From Bacteroidota bacterium (GTDB lineage: Bacteria; Bacteroidota; Ignavibacteria; UBA10030; UBA6906): 64,000 nucleotides of DNA. The position numbers were made by a program, and so were the translations under genes. Of the stretch, positions 35,816-45,269 are shown in pieces. The DNA is taken from contig JAHBUR010000021.1 in the NCBI GenBank assembly GCA_019637975.1, forward strand, positions 1 to 64,000. Reading direction: 5' to 3'. Position 1 is the stretch's first letter; each line of letters begins with the position of its first letter. The notes below the pieces were generated by a model, which saw nothing but the letters and a program-made list of their open reading frames with translations, was not told where the DNA came from and did no database searches.

Positions 35816-36874
35816 TCAGTTGAGCCCGCTGAGTCGTTTCTCCTCTGCACGGATCATTTCTGTAGTGATGTCGCGCAGATTTCTTGTTATTCCCCATTCA
35901 GGGAAATGAGATTTCAGTTTGCGCAAATCTGACATGTAGCAAATATGATCCCCGATCCTGTTGCGTTCCTGGTATGTCCATTTGACTTTGTAACCCGCGA
36001 TTCCTTCAATCATGTCAATACACTCAAGGACGGAGGCAGCGTTCTCACGTCCGCCGCCAAGATTGTACACTTCTCCCGGCTTCGGATTTCTTGCAAAAGC
36101 CTCGAATGCCATGATGACATCGTGGCTGTGGATTTGATCTCTGACCTGCTTGCCCTTGTAGCCGAAAATGGTGTACGGCTTTCCCGCTACTGCAACATGA
36201 ACGAGATACGAGAGAAATCCGTGCAACTCAACACCGGAATGAGAGGGCCCTGTCAAGCATCCGCCTCTAAAGATGCCGACCTTCATGCCGAAATATCTGC
36301 CATATTCCTGAGCGACGACATCACCCGCAGTTTTTGATGCGCCAAAAAGCGAATGCAAACACCGATCAATCCGGCAATTCTCATCGATGCCGTGATAATC
36401 TTCGGGGCGGGCATAATCATATCGCTTCTCATTCTCGACGAGCGGCAATTCATTTGGCGCATCGCCGTACACTTTGTTCGTGCTGACGTGGATGAACACG
36501 GCGTCCGGGCAGAATTGCCGTGCTGCTTCAAGAAGATTCACTGTGCCAACCGCATTCACATCAAAATCATCAAATGGGATAGCGGCCGCCCTGTCATGCG
36601 AAGGCTGGGCAGCGCAATGCACAACCTGATCGAAAGGGTTCTCTTTGAAGAAGTTCAAAATGCTCTGACGATCGCGGATATCAATATCGTGATGGGTGAA
36701 GTTCTTCGTGACAGATTTCAACCGGTTCAGGTTCCACGTTGTGTCGCCCTGCGGGCCGAAGAACTCCATCCGCATGTTGTTGTCAATACCGTGTACCGCA
36801 TGACCTTGTGCATCATAATATTCAACTGCTTCCGAGCCGATTAAGCCGCTGCTGCCGGTTACTAAGATGTTCAT
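35816..36874 (-). CDS. NAD-dependent epimerase, CDP-paratose 2-epimerase-like
   Basis: A 352-residue short-chain dehydrogenase/epimerase. The NAD motif is NILVTGSSGLIGSEAVEYY. The middle matches CDP-paratose/tyvelose epimerases (STNKVYGDAPNELPL, VFGYKGK-like FGYKGKQVRDQIHSHDV, YNLGGGRENAASVLE). In place of the usual YxxxK catalytic pair the sequence is SLFGASK, so Phe177 stands where Tyr is expected with Lys181 kept. I believe relatives annotated this way share the Phe, but cannot check. ATG 36874 is taken as start. Confidence 0.8.
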   Translation of the reverse strand: MNILVTGSSGLIGSEAVEYYDAQGHAVHGIDNNMRMEFFGPQGDTTWNLNRLKSVTKNFTHHDIDIRDRQSILNFFKENPFDQVVHCAAQPSHDRAAAIPFDDFDVNAVGTVNLLEAARQFCPDAVFIHVSTNKVYGDAPNELPLVENEKRYDYARPEDYHGIDENCRIDRCLHSLFGASKTAGDVVAQEYGRYFGMKVGIFRGGCLTGPSHSGVELHGFLSYLVHVAVAGKPYTIFGYKGKQVRDQIHSHDVIMAFEAFARNPKPGEVYNLGGGRENAASVLECIDMIEGIAGYKVKWTYQERNRIGDHICYMSDLRKLKSHFPEWGITRNLRDITTEMIRAEEKRLSGLN

Positions 36875-36878
36875 GATT

Positions 36879-37883
36879 TTAGCCTTCATTTTTGTCTTTT
36901 TTAAAGAGCTGTACGTTTACTTGACTAGTATGTTGTGAAGAGAGTTTTGTCATAGCAGTTGGTGGATGATTCGAAGCTTTCAGTCCATCAATGAAACCCC
37001 TGGCCAGCGCTTTCCACTGCTTGAAGGTTCCCCTGCAATCATGCAGTACATTGAGTGAAATTATTGCTGCCTTCGCGACTGAATTCATAAAAGTGAAAAG
37101 AACGACGTATATCCTGTACCACAAAGGTTCATGTTGAAATACCCATATCCTGTTTCTTGTATGGTAGTATAGATAGAGTTCCGTGTACGAACGCCATCCT
37201 TTTCCGCCTCCGCTTTTGTGATAGGCCACAGCACGCGCAGTATACGCAAGACTATACCGCACCTTAACTCGACGGGAAAACTCAATATCCTCGAAGTACA
37301 TGAAGAATCGGTCGTCTAGCAAACCAACCGAGAGGAACACGTCACTGCGCACCAGAAGAAGGACGCCACAGATATAATCAACCTCGCACTCGAGCGTCGA
37401 GGATCTGCACACATCTTCGTTCAAGTTTTTGTTTAAGCCGGTACACAGAATGCGGCTGAATTGGCCTGCGGCCGAAAACACTTCATCAGGCTCTGAAGTA
37501 TAGAATACTTTTGCATTCACTACTCCGATTTGTTGATCGCGGTTCATCAATACCAACATCGGCTCAAGGAAGCCGTGTTCCACAACAACATCGTTATTGA
37601 GTATCAGGACATAGTCGGCCCGTTTTCCCAGCGCATAACGAATACCGGTGTTGTTCCCGCCCGCATACCCAGTGTTATGCTTCTCCCGAATCAATGTGAT
37701 ATCTGGAAAGGCTGATGCAAGGATGTCGGAACTTCCGTCAGGAGAAGCATTATCTACTAGTACAATTGTCAGATTCGCATATCCGCAACCTTGCAGAGAC
37801 TTCACGCACTGAATTGTATCCTCAGCTCCGCAATAGTTCAAGACGATGGCATACACGCTTGGATGATCCACGGTCGCATTCAT
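36879..37883 (-). CDS. Family 2 glycosyltransferase (rhamnosyltransferase-like)
   Basis: A 334-residue GT-A enzyme. VYAIVLNYCGAEDTIQCVKS opens the nucleotide-sugar fold, NNDVVV carries the DXD-type metal site, and YFEDIEFSRRVK the acidic catalytic region. GT2 enzymes of this build often transfer rhamnose or related deoxysugars in O-antigen loci. It lies between an epimerase and a flippase; the gap of 64 bases to the flippase shows no special feature. Confidence 0.87.
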   Translation of the reverse strand: MNATVDHPSVYAIVLNYCGAEDTIQCVKSLQGCGYANLTIVLVDNASPDGSSDILASAFPDITLIREKHNTGYAGGNNTGIRYALGKRADYVLILNNDVVVEHGFLEPMLVLMNRDQQIGVVNAKVFYTSEPDEVFSAAGQFSRILCTGLNKNLNEDVCRSSTLECEVDYICGVLLLVRSDVFLSVGLLDDRFFMYFEDIEFSRRVKVRYSLAYTARAVAYHKSGGGKGWRSYTELYLYYHTRNRIWVFQHEPLWYRIYVVLFTFMNSVAKAAIISLNVLHDCRGTFKQWKALARGFIDGLKASNHPPTAMTKLSSQHTSQVNVQLFKKDKNEG

Positions 37884-37947
37884 TTTTTACATAGCACTAA
37901 CAGAACATGACAAAACATGCTGCAAACACTGCTGCATTGCCGACATT

Positions 37948-39360
37948 CTACGCTTTCGCTGGAAGCAAGAAACCTCTGATTTCACCGATCGTCACACAAC
38001 GTAGAACCAGCAGTGATGCGAAGTAAATCAGAATGCCACTAATCAACATCAAAAACAGATTCAAGTTCAGGCACATGATAGCTACCCCCATAATCACTCC
38101 GGCTAGCAACGGTCTCACGCTAACTTGTAGTGCATATGACCACCTTATGAACTTGCATGACAGAGCAAAATAGGTAAGCAAAACGAGCTCAGACAATAAC
38201 CCCACGATCGATGGAGCAATAATTCCGAGTATTGGAATCAGGGCGATATTCCCAACAATTGTTATCCCACCAGCCACAATAAACCCTGTGAAATAGCGAC
38301 GCCGTTTCTGCGATGCAATGAGCGCATTTTCAAAGATCACCCTATACAATACAATTGCCACGACCCAGATGGAGATCTGGAAAACTATAATGCTTTCACT
38401 AAAGTCAGATGAATAAAGATAGTTCATTATCGGAGCTCCTAGCACTGCGCCTCCAATTGCGACAGGTAAAGCCAACAAGACAAATACGCGGAAGAGGTTT
38501 TTCAGCACACCGCTAAATTCTGATGTTGACCTCTTGTATGCCGTGGCAAGAGCAGGCAGAATTGCATTGGAAGCCGCAACTACGGCAAACGCCCATAAAA
38601 ACAATATGACTTTGTGAGCAGCCGAGAAGATCCCGACTTCTTCGTCGGAGACAAAGAAAGCCAGTGCGAGCATTCCAAAGTTGTAGTTAATCTGCGTGAT
38701 GATAGACCCCGCCCCTAATGGAGCAGCAAGAACAAATGTACGCTTGATGCTCTGCCAATCAGTTTTTGCAAAGGACGGCTTGAACTTCACGCAATAGATG
38801 ACGAGAAGAGTCCCTGCTGCAACCACAATTGCCGCAGAGTAAGATACAACTGAATAGATCAAGTGTTCGGGTTCACGAACAAATGCAAAGACCAACCCCG
38901 CAAAAACGACGCCTTTGAGAACTCTCCCGACGCCAACATACTCCATCCGTTCAACACCCTGAAATACCCACTCAAGCAAGACGGCAGATGGGAGCAACGA
39001 TATTCCAAAGACAACGATCAAGGTTTTTACGTCAACTGGCTTTGGAAGCACAAGCGTTAGGATCAAAAGCACAAGAAACCAGCCGACAGCCAGAATAATC
39101 CTCAACAACGTTATGGTGGCAACATGCTCAGCAACTCGCCCTCTTTCTTGCGCAACCGCTCGCGTACCATGCGTTTGTAAACCAAATTCCGAAAGATGGA
39201 GAAAGTACAGAAGAATGACTTGGGCAAATGAGAATTTCCCGAAGCCCTCAGGACCGCTCACGCGAGCGATGTGAATAAATCCCCACAGCGTAAATACTTG
39301 GCCGACAACGCTTGACAGAAATAGCGAGAAGAAATTTCTGGCTATCTTCCTCTGAACCAA
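37948..39360 (-). CDS. wzx: Polysaccharide flippase (Wzx-like)
   Basis: A membrane protein of about 470 residues with roughly 12-14 helices and the flippase start KIARNFFSLFLSSVVGQVFTL, then HIARVSGPEGFGKFSFAQVI. It would flip the undecaprenyl-linked repeat unit to the periplasm. The first ATG of the frame (39429) would overlap the polymerase gene by 67 bases. TTG 39360 directly follows the polymerase stop and has GGGGAG six bases upstream, so I prefer it. It partners the polymerase and Wzz-like genes that come next upstream. Confidence 0.85.
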   Translation of the reverse strand: MVQRKIARNFFSLFLSSVVGQVFTLWGFIHIARVSGPEGFGKFSFAQVILLYFLHLSEFGLQTHGTRAVAQERGRVAEHVATITLLRIILAVGWFLVLLILTLVLPKPVDVKTLIVVFGISLLPSAVLLEWVFQGVERMEYVGVGRVLKGVVFAGLVFAFVREPEHLIYSVVSYSAAIVVAAGTLLVIYCVKFKPSFAKTDWQSIKRTFVLAAPLGAGSIITQINYNFGMLALAFFVSDEEVGIFSAAHKVILFLWAFAVVAASNAILPALATAYKRSTSEFSGVLKNLFRVFVLLALPVAIGGAVLGAPIMNYLYSSDFSESIIVFQISIWVVAIVLYRVIFENALIASQKRRRYFTGFIVAGGITIVGNIALIPILGIIAPSIVGLLSELVLLTYFALSCKFIRWSYALQVSVRPLLAGVIMGVAIMCLNLNLFLMLISGILIYFASLLVLRCVTIGEIRGFLLPAKA

Positions 39361-39362
39361 CG

Positions 39363-40637
39363 TCAACTCCCCACACTTGTGGTAGATGGTGTTCCCATCG
39401 ATGGCACCATGGTTAACCGCAGGATCCAATACATTGCGAGCAGGTTATACTGAAACCATAGAAAGGAGATCGGAAAAACGAAAAACGAAATGAGCATTAC
39501 GAACACCATGACACTGTACGCGGTAACGCTCTTGATGGACGGTGCGATCCGCATTTTGTAGTACAGTGTTCCACTAACAAAACCCAATATCAAAGGAACG
39601 ACAGCGAGGCCGATAACTCCAAAGTCTCGGTAGAATGGCCAAAATGCTGTATATGTATTATAATAGCTAGTGATGTATGGTGTTCTATCAATATTGAAAT
39701 ACTGAGCAGACCATCCTTCCAAGCCCGTTATCGAGACGATGAAATCAAAAGTGAAATAGCCAAACGTGTGATGATCGAGGAGATGCACCGATCGTGCGAA
39801 GTTCTCCATATTGGTTACAATATACATGTACGGCTCTGTAATGAACGCAAAATCGATGGGGATTGTCATCTTCGAGACCCAATATGTGTAGCTTGCAACA
39901 AGACTACCGAGCCTGAGCGACATAATCCAGTAGAAGAATCCGGTGACGGCCATAAGTAACGGCACAACGGTGCGAACTCTAATATGGTGAGTGGCATAAT
40001 ATAGAAACGTCAGGCACATAACTGCTGCCATGATAACCTGAAATCGCTGAAGCAGAAGGAAATACGATCCCATGGTAAGCACAGAAAGCACAATCAAGAC
40101 TGCTTTTCTGCGCTTTTGGTCTGGTACAAGGAGAGTATAAAGCAGCGTGAAGAATACGATGAAACCGGCAGAATAGAGCAGCACTGTAAAACCGATTACG
40201 TTGAACTCAACCCGAGAGGTCTTTGTCCCTACAACAAAAATGGGAAGCCAACCCTTTGCAAGGAATATCACCAAGTACGAAATTGCATACGCGGCAACAG
40301 CAATACAGATCAACAAGAACAATAAGCGCTCCCGAACTTTCTCCCTCCGCAGGGATTGGCGCATCTCGGAAATCGGCACGAGGCGCTTGTCGAGATTCAA
40401 AACAAAAGCACCAAAAATTCCTATAAGGAATGCACCAACCCCCGTAAGCAGCAAAACCCAGCCTTCGATTCTCCATTCGTGCTGTAATGCGCTAAACTTG
40501 AGTTCAGTAAGGCCAATTGAAAGGCACCAAATGAAACCAAACAATCTCCCGGGAGACAGGATGTCGCTCCCGCGCTTAAGAAACGAAACGAGGATACCAG
40601 CACAGACTGCAAAACATACTACCGATACCCAACTCAT
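39363..40637 (-). CDS. O-antigen/repeat-unit polymerase (Wzy-like)
   Basis: A 424-residue protein with about ten or more membrane helices and a long loop between helices near residues 270-330, as in oligosaccharide repeat-unit polymerases. Wzy proteins share little sequence, so the call rests on topology and on its place between a flippase and a Wzz-like gene. ATG 40637 avoids overlap with the Wzz gene; ATG 40688 would overlap by 41 bases. The ribosome binding site is weak in either case. Confidence 0.75.
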   Translation of the reverse strand: MSWVSVVCFAVCAGILVSFLKRGSDILSPGRLFGFIWCLSIGLTELKFSALQHEWRIEGWVLLLTGVGAFLIGIFGAFVLNLDKRLVPISEMRQSLRREKVRERLLFLLICIAVAAYAISYLVIFLAKGWLPIFVVGTKTSRVEFNVIGFTVLLYSAGFIVFFTLLYTLLVPDQKRRKAVLIVLSVLTMGSYFLLLQRFQVIMAAVMCLTFLYYATHHIRVRTVVPLLMAVTGFFYWIMSLRLGSLVASYTYWVSKMTIPIDFAFITEPYMYIVTNMENFARSVHLLDHHTFGYFTFDFIVSITGLEGWSAQYFNIDRTPYITSYYNTYTAFWPFYRDFGVIGLAVVPLILGFVSGTLYYKMRIAPSIKSVTAYSVMVFVMLISFFVFPISFLWFQYNLLAMYWILRLTMVPSMGTPSTTSVGS

Positions 40638-40647
40638 GACATGTAAT

Positions 40648-41877
40648 TCATGCTCTGTTCCGCCAAAACCGTAAGCCAAACCAGTCATGCACTAATAGCC
40701 GGATCGTGCCATTATAAGATGTACCGTAATGATTCCGTAAGCGGTTGTTCAACTCCATCAGAAACACCACCAAAACGGAAACCAATGCTGACGATACCAG
40801 CGCTATCAACCCCCACAAACTCGCCTTCGGCTTCGATTTCCTTTCCGCCGGTCCCGCTGTATCCAACACAATCACCGATGGGGTTTGGCGCCGTTCCTCT
40901 ACTTTCGCCTGCTCGTACAGTGGCGTGATGAACTGGAGAATCTTGTACTGAATCTCCACATCACGATACCGGCGCAGGTACTCCATTCCCAAATCGGGGA
41001 CTTTGCTGAACGGGACAAATACTTTCATGTCCGGTCCAACGCCAACTCCCGACGAACTCATCTGTGCCAGTTTGTTCCTTAGTTCATCAATTTCAATCTG
41101 TCCCGCTACAACAACCGGGTTGTCCTTCGATTGCGTGCGGCGAAGAACGCCCACCTGAACTTCCTTCAACGCAAGTTGTGCCGTGATCTCCGCTGCTGCT
41201 TTGATGGATGCCTCTGTCTGTTCCGGCATGGCGATGATGCCGTACCGCTTCTGAAACATGCGAAGCGAATCCTCCGCAGCGGCAAGGTCCACAAGATTCT
41301 TGTTGTAGCGCTCTTCGATAAACTTCCTGTTCCCCCTGGCATTCTCGGATTGGAGAACTGTATTCGTCCGGTTCAACAACTCCACGAAGTAATTCGCCAT
41401 GTCGGCTGCCCGCTGGGGATCCTTGTCATATACAGTGATCGTGATGTTCCCTTCCGGCTCAACGGAAAACTCGGTGTTACCGAGAAGTTCCTTCGTGGTT
41501 TTCTCCATCCTATAATTCGTGATGTCGTACACACTGTCGAGTTTGAATTTTTCTATCACAGCGCTCAGAACTGTCCCGCTCTTCAAAATGGCCATGTAGC
41601 GATCGGCTTCGGGGTTCGACCCGAGAAGAGCTCGGGCAGGAGAAAGATTCTTCGCCAACGAGGAAATCCCCTCCAATCCGAACAAATCCGCCTTTTCTGC
41701 AGGAAACACGGAGGAGGTGGACTTGTACCACTTCGGCATAAGCAACGTCACTACCGTCGTTATGACGGTCACAGACAGGACAAACCGCGAGATGAACTTC
41801 CGGTACTTCGTGACTATCGTAAGAAACTCGATAATCGTGGATGCAGGTGTCTCGTGTTGTGATGGGTTCTCTGCCAT
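40648..41877 (-). CDS. Wzz-like chain-length/polysaccharide co-polymerase
   Basis: A 409-residue inner-membrane protein. A first helix (FVLSVTVITTVVTLLMP) is followed by the Wzz domain (PKWYKSTSSVFPAEK), a long coiled-coil periplasmic region to about residue 330 (KYGIIAMPEQTEASIKAA-like segment, IDELRNKLAQM), a proline-rich Wzz motif (VLDTAGPAERKSKPKASLWG) and a second helix. There is no C-terminal kinase domain; the kinase is a separate gene at the right edge of the window. It sets glycan chain length. Confidence 0.88.
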   Translation of the reverse strand: MAENPSQHETPASTIIEFLTIVTKYRKFISRFVLSVTVITTVVTLLMPKWYKSTSSVFPAEKADLFGLEGISSLAKNLSPARALLGSNPEADRYMAILKSGTVLSAVIEKFKLDSVYDITNYRMEKTTKELLGNTEFSVEPEGNITITVYDKDPQRAADMANYFVELLNRTNTVLQSENARGNRKFIEERYNKNLVDLAAAEDSLRMFQKRYGIIAMPEQTEASIKAAAEITAQLALKEVQVGVLRRTQSKDNPVVVAGQIEIDELRNKLAQMSSSGVGVGPDMKVFVPFSKVPDLGMEYLRRYRDVEIQYKILQFITPLYEQAKVEERRQTPSVIVLDTAGPAERKSKPKASLWGLIALVSSALVSVLVVFLMELNNRLRNHYGTSYNGTIRLLVHDWFGLRFWRNRA

Positions 41878-41882
41878 GTCGC

Positions 41883-43559
41883 TCAGTTTCTTGAAAGATT
41901 ATGAATCAACAGCGCCACGGTTGCGGCCGTTCCGACAATCCCCGCAACCTGCGCCCACACATTCAAGTGGTAGGCGAACGGGTACGTACGCTCTTTGGGC
42001 ACCCAGATGTAGTCGCCATCTTCGATGGTGGTCTCATCGGGGTCAAGCCACACACGCGTGCTGCCTTTGATGATTTTCACGTCACCTTCCCGCGCATCCT
42101 TCGCGTAACCATCGGCTTTCCGGATATAGTAACGGTAGTCTGCTCCTTCGATGTATTCAGCATGACCGGGTGAAAGGACTTGCCCGAACACATAAACGGT
42201 TTTGGTTCTTTTGGGAACGAAAATCCTATCGTGGTTTCTCAGTGTAACATCCTGCGTCGAATCGCCTGACACAAACAACTTGTGGAAATCCACCGACACC
42301 AGTTCACCCTTGAGACGAAGCGCAGTCTCTGTAAAATAGTACGATGTATCCTGGACGCCGAGATTGCTGCGCGAACTGAGAAGCTGCTCCATCGCGATCT
42401 CCTCTGCCGAGCTTTGCGGAGAAATGCGGGACCGCGTCAACGTCGCCCCTTTGATATTAGCCTCCGACGAAAAACCACCGGCCGCCCGTATCACCTCCGA
42501 GAGTTTTGTCGAGTTCTCCGTCAGCGGGTACTGACCCGGATAGGCAATTTCGCCCTGTATGTCGACGATATAGGCTTTTCGCGGGTCGGGAATATTCTTG
42601 ATCACAAGCCTGTCGCCGGGTCTGAGCGCTATATTCGCCTCCCGGCCTGATACAATGGCTGCGGGATTTACGAAGACTTTTTCCATCGCAATTGCATCGG
42701 GGGAGAGACGGGTCAGAATACCGTTCGTCGAGTCGGCCTCGCGACGGAATCCGAATCCCATCGAAATGAGATCGGAAAGACTGTCGCCGGATACAAATTC
42801 GAAATTACCCGGCTGACGAACTCCACCCGTAACACCTATCGCAATATCTCTGCGTGCAGGCACGAACACCTGATCTCCTTCCCGCAGATAGGGATTGTGT
42901 ATATTATCGCCCGTTGCCCTGTACTTGATAAGATCGGCGCGCAACCGTCTTCCATTCTTTCGCTGAATGATGATGTTGCGCACAGAAGAACTTCTCCGGA
43001 TATACATGGCCTCGCGAAACACGCCGGCATCGGTAACCGTTCGGGGCGGGTCGTTGGCGATATCGATGAGATTGTCGACCCGTTGCAGTGAACTGATTTC
43101 GTGCTTCCCTTCGAAGAACACATCGCCGGTCACCTGCACAACAATTCTGCGCGCCGAAACAAGCGACAATGTTACTTCTGCCGACGGGTATTTACGTACG
43201 ACCAGTGCAGACACGCTCTTCTTTACGGTTTCAAGCGTTTGTTCCTTCACATCAACAACGCCGACGTTCGGAATCAGGAGGGTTCCTTCGGGTGTGACTG
43301 TCAATTGATGAGCAACGGGCATGCTCGACCAGATATTGAGTGCCAGCAGGTCGCCGGGTCCGACAAAGTACTCGGCAGGATCCACCGGCGCATCCATCGG
43401 GACTTGTTTGCCGCCGGCATCTTTTGCATCTGATGCAATTTCAGGGCGCATCTTCAACAAATCCGGCAGAGAAATGCCCGACGAGACCTGGCCGTGGACC
43501 GGACAGCTCAACACAAGCATCACTGCAATCACAAAAAACTTTGTACACGCACCGTTCAT
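41883..43559 (-). CDS. Wza-like polysaccharide export protein with SLBB domains
   Basis: A 558-residue exported protein. After a signal peptide (FFVIAVMLVLSCPVHGQ) comes the Poly_export domain (YFVGPGDLLALNIWSS, VTPEGTLLIPNVGVVDV, SAEVTLSLVSARRIVVQVTG), then three SLBB-type domains (GVTGGVRQPGNFEF, DIQGEIAYPGQYPL, VFGQVLSPGHAEYI) each with an RPGDRLVI-like closing strand. It ends in a single helix (VWAQVAGIVGTAATVALLI) in place of an amphipathic barrel strand. It would form the periplasm-spanning channel. There is no lipobox cysteine. The start overlaps rfbB by 4 bases. Confidence 0.9.
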   Translation of the reverse strand: MNGACTKFFVIAVMLVLSCPVHGQVSSGISLPDLLKMRPEIASDAKDAGGKQVPMDAPVDPAEYFVGPGDLLALNIWSSMPVAHQLTVTPEGTLLIPNVGVVDVKEQTLETVKKSVSALVVRKYPSAEVTLSLVSARRIVVQVTGDVFFEGKHEISSLQRVDNLIDIANDPPRTVTDAGVFREAMYIRRSSSVRNIIIQRKNGRRLRADLIKYRATGDNIHNPYLREGDQVFVPARRDIAIGVTGGVRQPGNFEFVSGDSLSDLISMGFGFRREADSTNGILTRLSPDAIAMEKVFVNPAAIVSGREANIALRPGDRLVIKNIPDPRKAYIVDIQGEIAYPGQYPLTENSTKLSEVIRAAGGFSSEANIKGATLTRSRISPQSSAEEIAMEQLLSSRSNLGVQDTSYYFTETALRLKGELVSVDFHKLFVSGDSTQDVTLRNHDRIFVPKRTKTVYVFGQVLSPGHAEYIEGADYRYYIRKADGYAKDAREGDVKIIKGSTRVWLDPDETTIEDGDYIWVPKERTYPFAYHLNVWAQVAGIVGTAATVALLIHNLSRN

Positions 43560-44578
43560 GATTTTGCCACCTCATCGTACTGCTTCTGATAGTATTCCTG
43601 ATATTCTCCTGTCATGACCCTGCTCCACCAATTTCGATTGTTCAAATACCACTGAACGGTCTCCTCTATCCCCCGTTCAAATGTGTACGACGGAGTCCAT
43701 CCGATTTCGTTCTTGATTTTTGCGGCATCGATCGCATAACGCCGGTCGTGGCCGGGACGATCTTTCACGAACCGAATGAGCGACTCCGGCTTTCCGACCT
43801 TCTGCAATATCAACTTCACAATGTCAATGTTCTTCCATTCATTGTTGCCGCCGATGTTGTACACTTCGCCGGGCTTTCCCGACTGCAATACCGCCTCGAT
43901 TGCACCACAATGATCAACCACGTGAAGCCAATCTCTCACATTCAAACCGTCTCCATACACAGGCAGAGGTTTGTCATTCAAGGCATTGATGATCATGAGG
44001 GGAATGAGTTTTTCGGGGAACTGGTACGGCCCGTAGTTGTTCGAGCATCGGGTGACAATCACGGGAACCCCGTGCGTGTGATGATATGCAAGCGCCAGCA
44101 AATCCGAACCCGCCTTGCTTGCCGAATACGGACTGTTGGGGTGGAGCGGTGTTTCTTCGGTGAATTTCCCCGTTGAACCGAGCGAACCGTACACTTCGTC
44201 CGTGGAAACATGAAGGAACCGCCGAATGCCGCACTCCTTTGCAACATCGAGCACGACATGTGTTCCTGCAACATTGGTCTGCACAAAGACGGATGAACCC
44301 AGAATACTCCGGTCGACATGCGACTCGGCGGCAAAGTGAACAACAGAGTCAAAGCCGAATTTCTTGAACACTGATTCAACTTCGCTTCGTTCGCATATGT
44401 CGCCCTTGACAAAATGATAGCGCGTGTTGCTTTCAACATCCGCAAGGTTCTCGAGATTGCCGGCGTACGTCAGTTTATCAAAGTTGATGACGTCAACGTC
44501 AGGATTACGGGCAAGAAAATAGCGGATGAAATTACTGCCGATGAATCCGGCACCGCCGGTAACTAGAACACGTTTCAT
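43556..44578 (-). CDS. rfbB: dTDP-glucose 4,6-dehydratase
   Basis: A 340-residue enzyme that turns dTDP-glucose into dTDP-4-keto-6-deoxyglucose, the entry to rhamnose and many deoxysugars. The NAD motif is LVTGGAGFIGSNFIRYFL, the catalytic STDEVYGSLG and YSASKAGSDLLALAYHHT are intact, and the late RVLDWLHV-type segment appears as NVRDWLHVVDHC. It overlaps the RfbC-like gene (TAATG) and Wza gene, so coupled translation is likely. rfbA and rfbD are not in the window. Confidence 0.95.
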   Translation of the reverse strand: MKRVLVTGGAGFIGSNFIRYFLARNPDVDVINFDKLTYAGNLENLADVESNTRYHFVKGDICERSEVESVFKKFGFDSVVHFAAESHVDRSILGSSVFVQTNVAGTHVVLDVAKECGIRRFLHVSTDEVYGSLGSTGKFTEETPLHPNSPYSASKAGSDLLALAYHHTHGVPVIVTRCSNNYGPYQFPEKLIPLMIINALNDKPLPVYGDGLNVRDWLHVVDHCGAIEAVLQSGKPGEVYNIGGNNEWKNIDIVKLILQKVGKPESLIRFVKDRPGHDRRYAIDAAKIKNEIGWTPSYTFERGIEETVQWYLNNRNWWSRVMTGEYQEYYQKQYDEVAKS

Positions 44579-45051
44579 TAATCGAGCTTGAACATTGAAT
44601 TGGGATCGTCTTCATGCCGGACTTCATCGACAGGGCCTGTTTTTCCGGATCCGGCAAACAACCGATTCGGAGAGTTTACGACCATGCCTTGCTTCCCGCC
44701 GACATTCTTGTAGGCATGAACAATGCCCGCCGGAATGATAACGGACTTTGGCGCGTCTTCGCCGGCATACACAATCTGCCTGACCATGTACGTTGGCGAG
44801 GATTTCCTGTTGTCCCACAAATATACTTTGAAGTTAGATGGCCCGAGGAACGCAAAATGATCGGCCTGATCAACATGCTCGTGCGGGCCGCGGGCAACCC
44901 CGGCATTCGTCATGGAAATGTACCCCATGACGGGAAAGAACAGTTCCTCAAGTTCATCCTGTCGGAATGTTTCAACAAGCCATCCCCGTTCATCAACGAA
45001 CTTGACGAGATTCGTAACACGAACACCTTCGATTTTTCCGGTTTTGAACAT
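44578..45051 (-). CDS. dTDP-sugar 3,5-epimerase-like cupin (RfbC family)
   Basis: A 157-residue cupin of the dTDP-4-dehydrorhamnose 3,5-epimerase family, shorter than classical RfbC (about 180). Motifs: FVDERGWLVETFRQDE, ARGPHEHVDQADHFAFLG with the catalytic-type His, and the PAGIVHAYKNVG cupin core. The classical tyrosine region is less clear, so a 3-epimerase or isomerase role is also possible. ATG 45051 is chosen; earlier in-frame residues look non-coding. It begins an operon with rfbB, 175 bases after a candidate promoter. Confidence 0.82.
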   Translation of the reverse strand: MFKTGKIEGVRVTNLVKFVDERGWLVETFRQDELEELFFPVMGYISMTNAGVARGPHEHVDQADHFAFLGPSNFKVYLWDNRKSSPTYMVRQIVYAGEDAPKSVIIPAGIVHAYKNVGGKQGMVVNSPNRLFAGSGKTGPVDEVRHEDDPNSMFKLD

Positions 45052-45231
45052 ACATCTCTGACGATTAAATGAAGAATCAGTCACGCTTGCGCGAGCACGG
45101 ACGCTGAACAAGAAGCACTCGGCATTCTCAAGAAATGCAGGAGGGACAACAACACAACTAAGACTTCTCTGGTAGCAAATGCGGTGAGTTGACTTCCTTT
45201 CGAGGCAAAAAACACGACAAATTGTGAACAA

Positions 45232-45260
45232 AAGGTAAGCATTCCGGCCCAAAAAGGCAA
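45232..45260 (-). promoter_or_regulatory. Candidate promoter for the rfbC-rfbB-export operon
   Basis: On the minus strand TTGCCT and TACCTT with a 17-base spacer, giving a 5' untranslated region of about 175 bases before the RfbC-like gene. The gap 45052-45269 otherwise holds nothing I can name. Confidence 0.35.
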
Positions 45261-45269
45261 CGAAACGTA

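Noticed and set aside
45067..45252. Longer N-terminus of the RfbC-like protein
   Set aside because: The extra residues are rich in Cys and Arg, unlike any cupin start, and overlap the candidate promoter.
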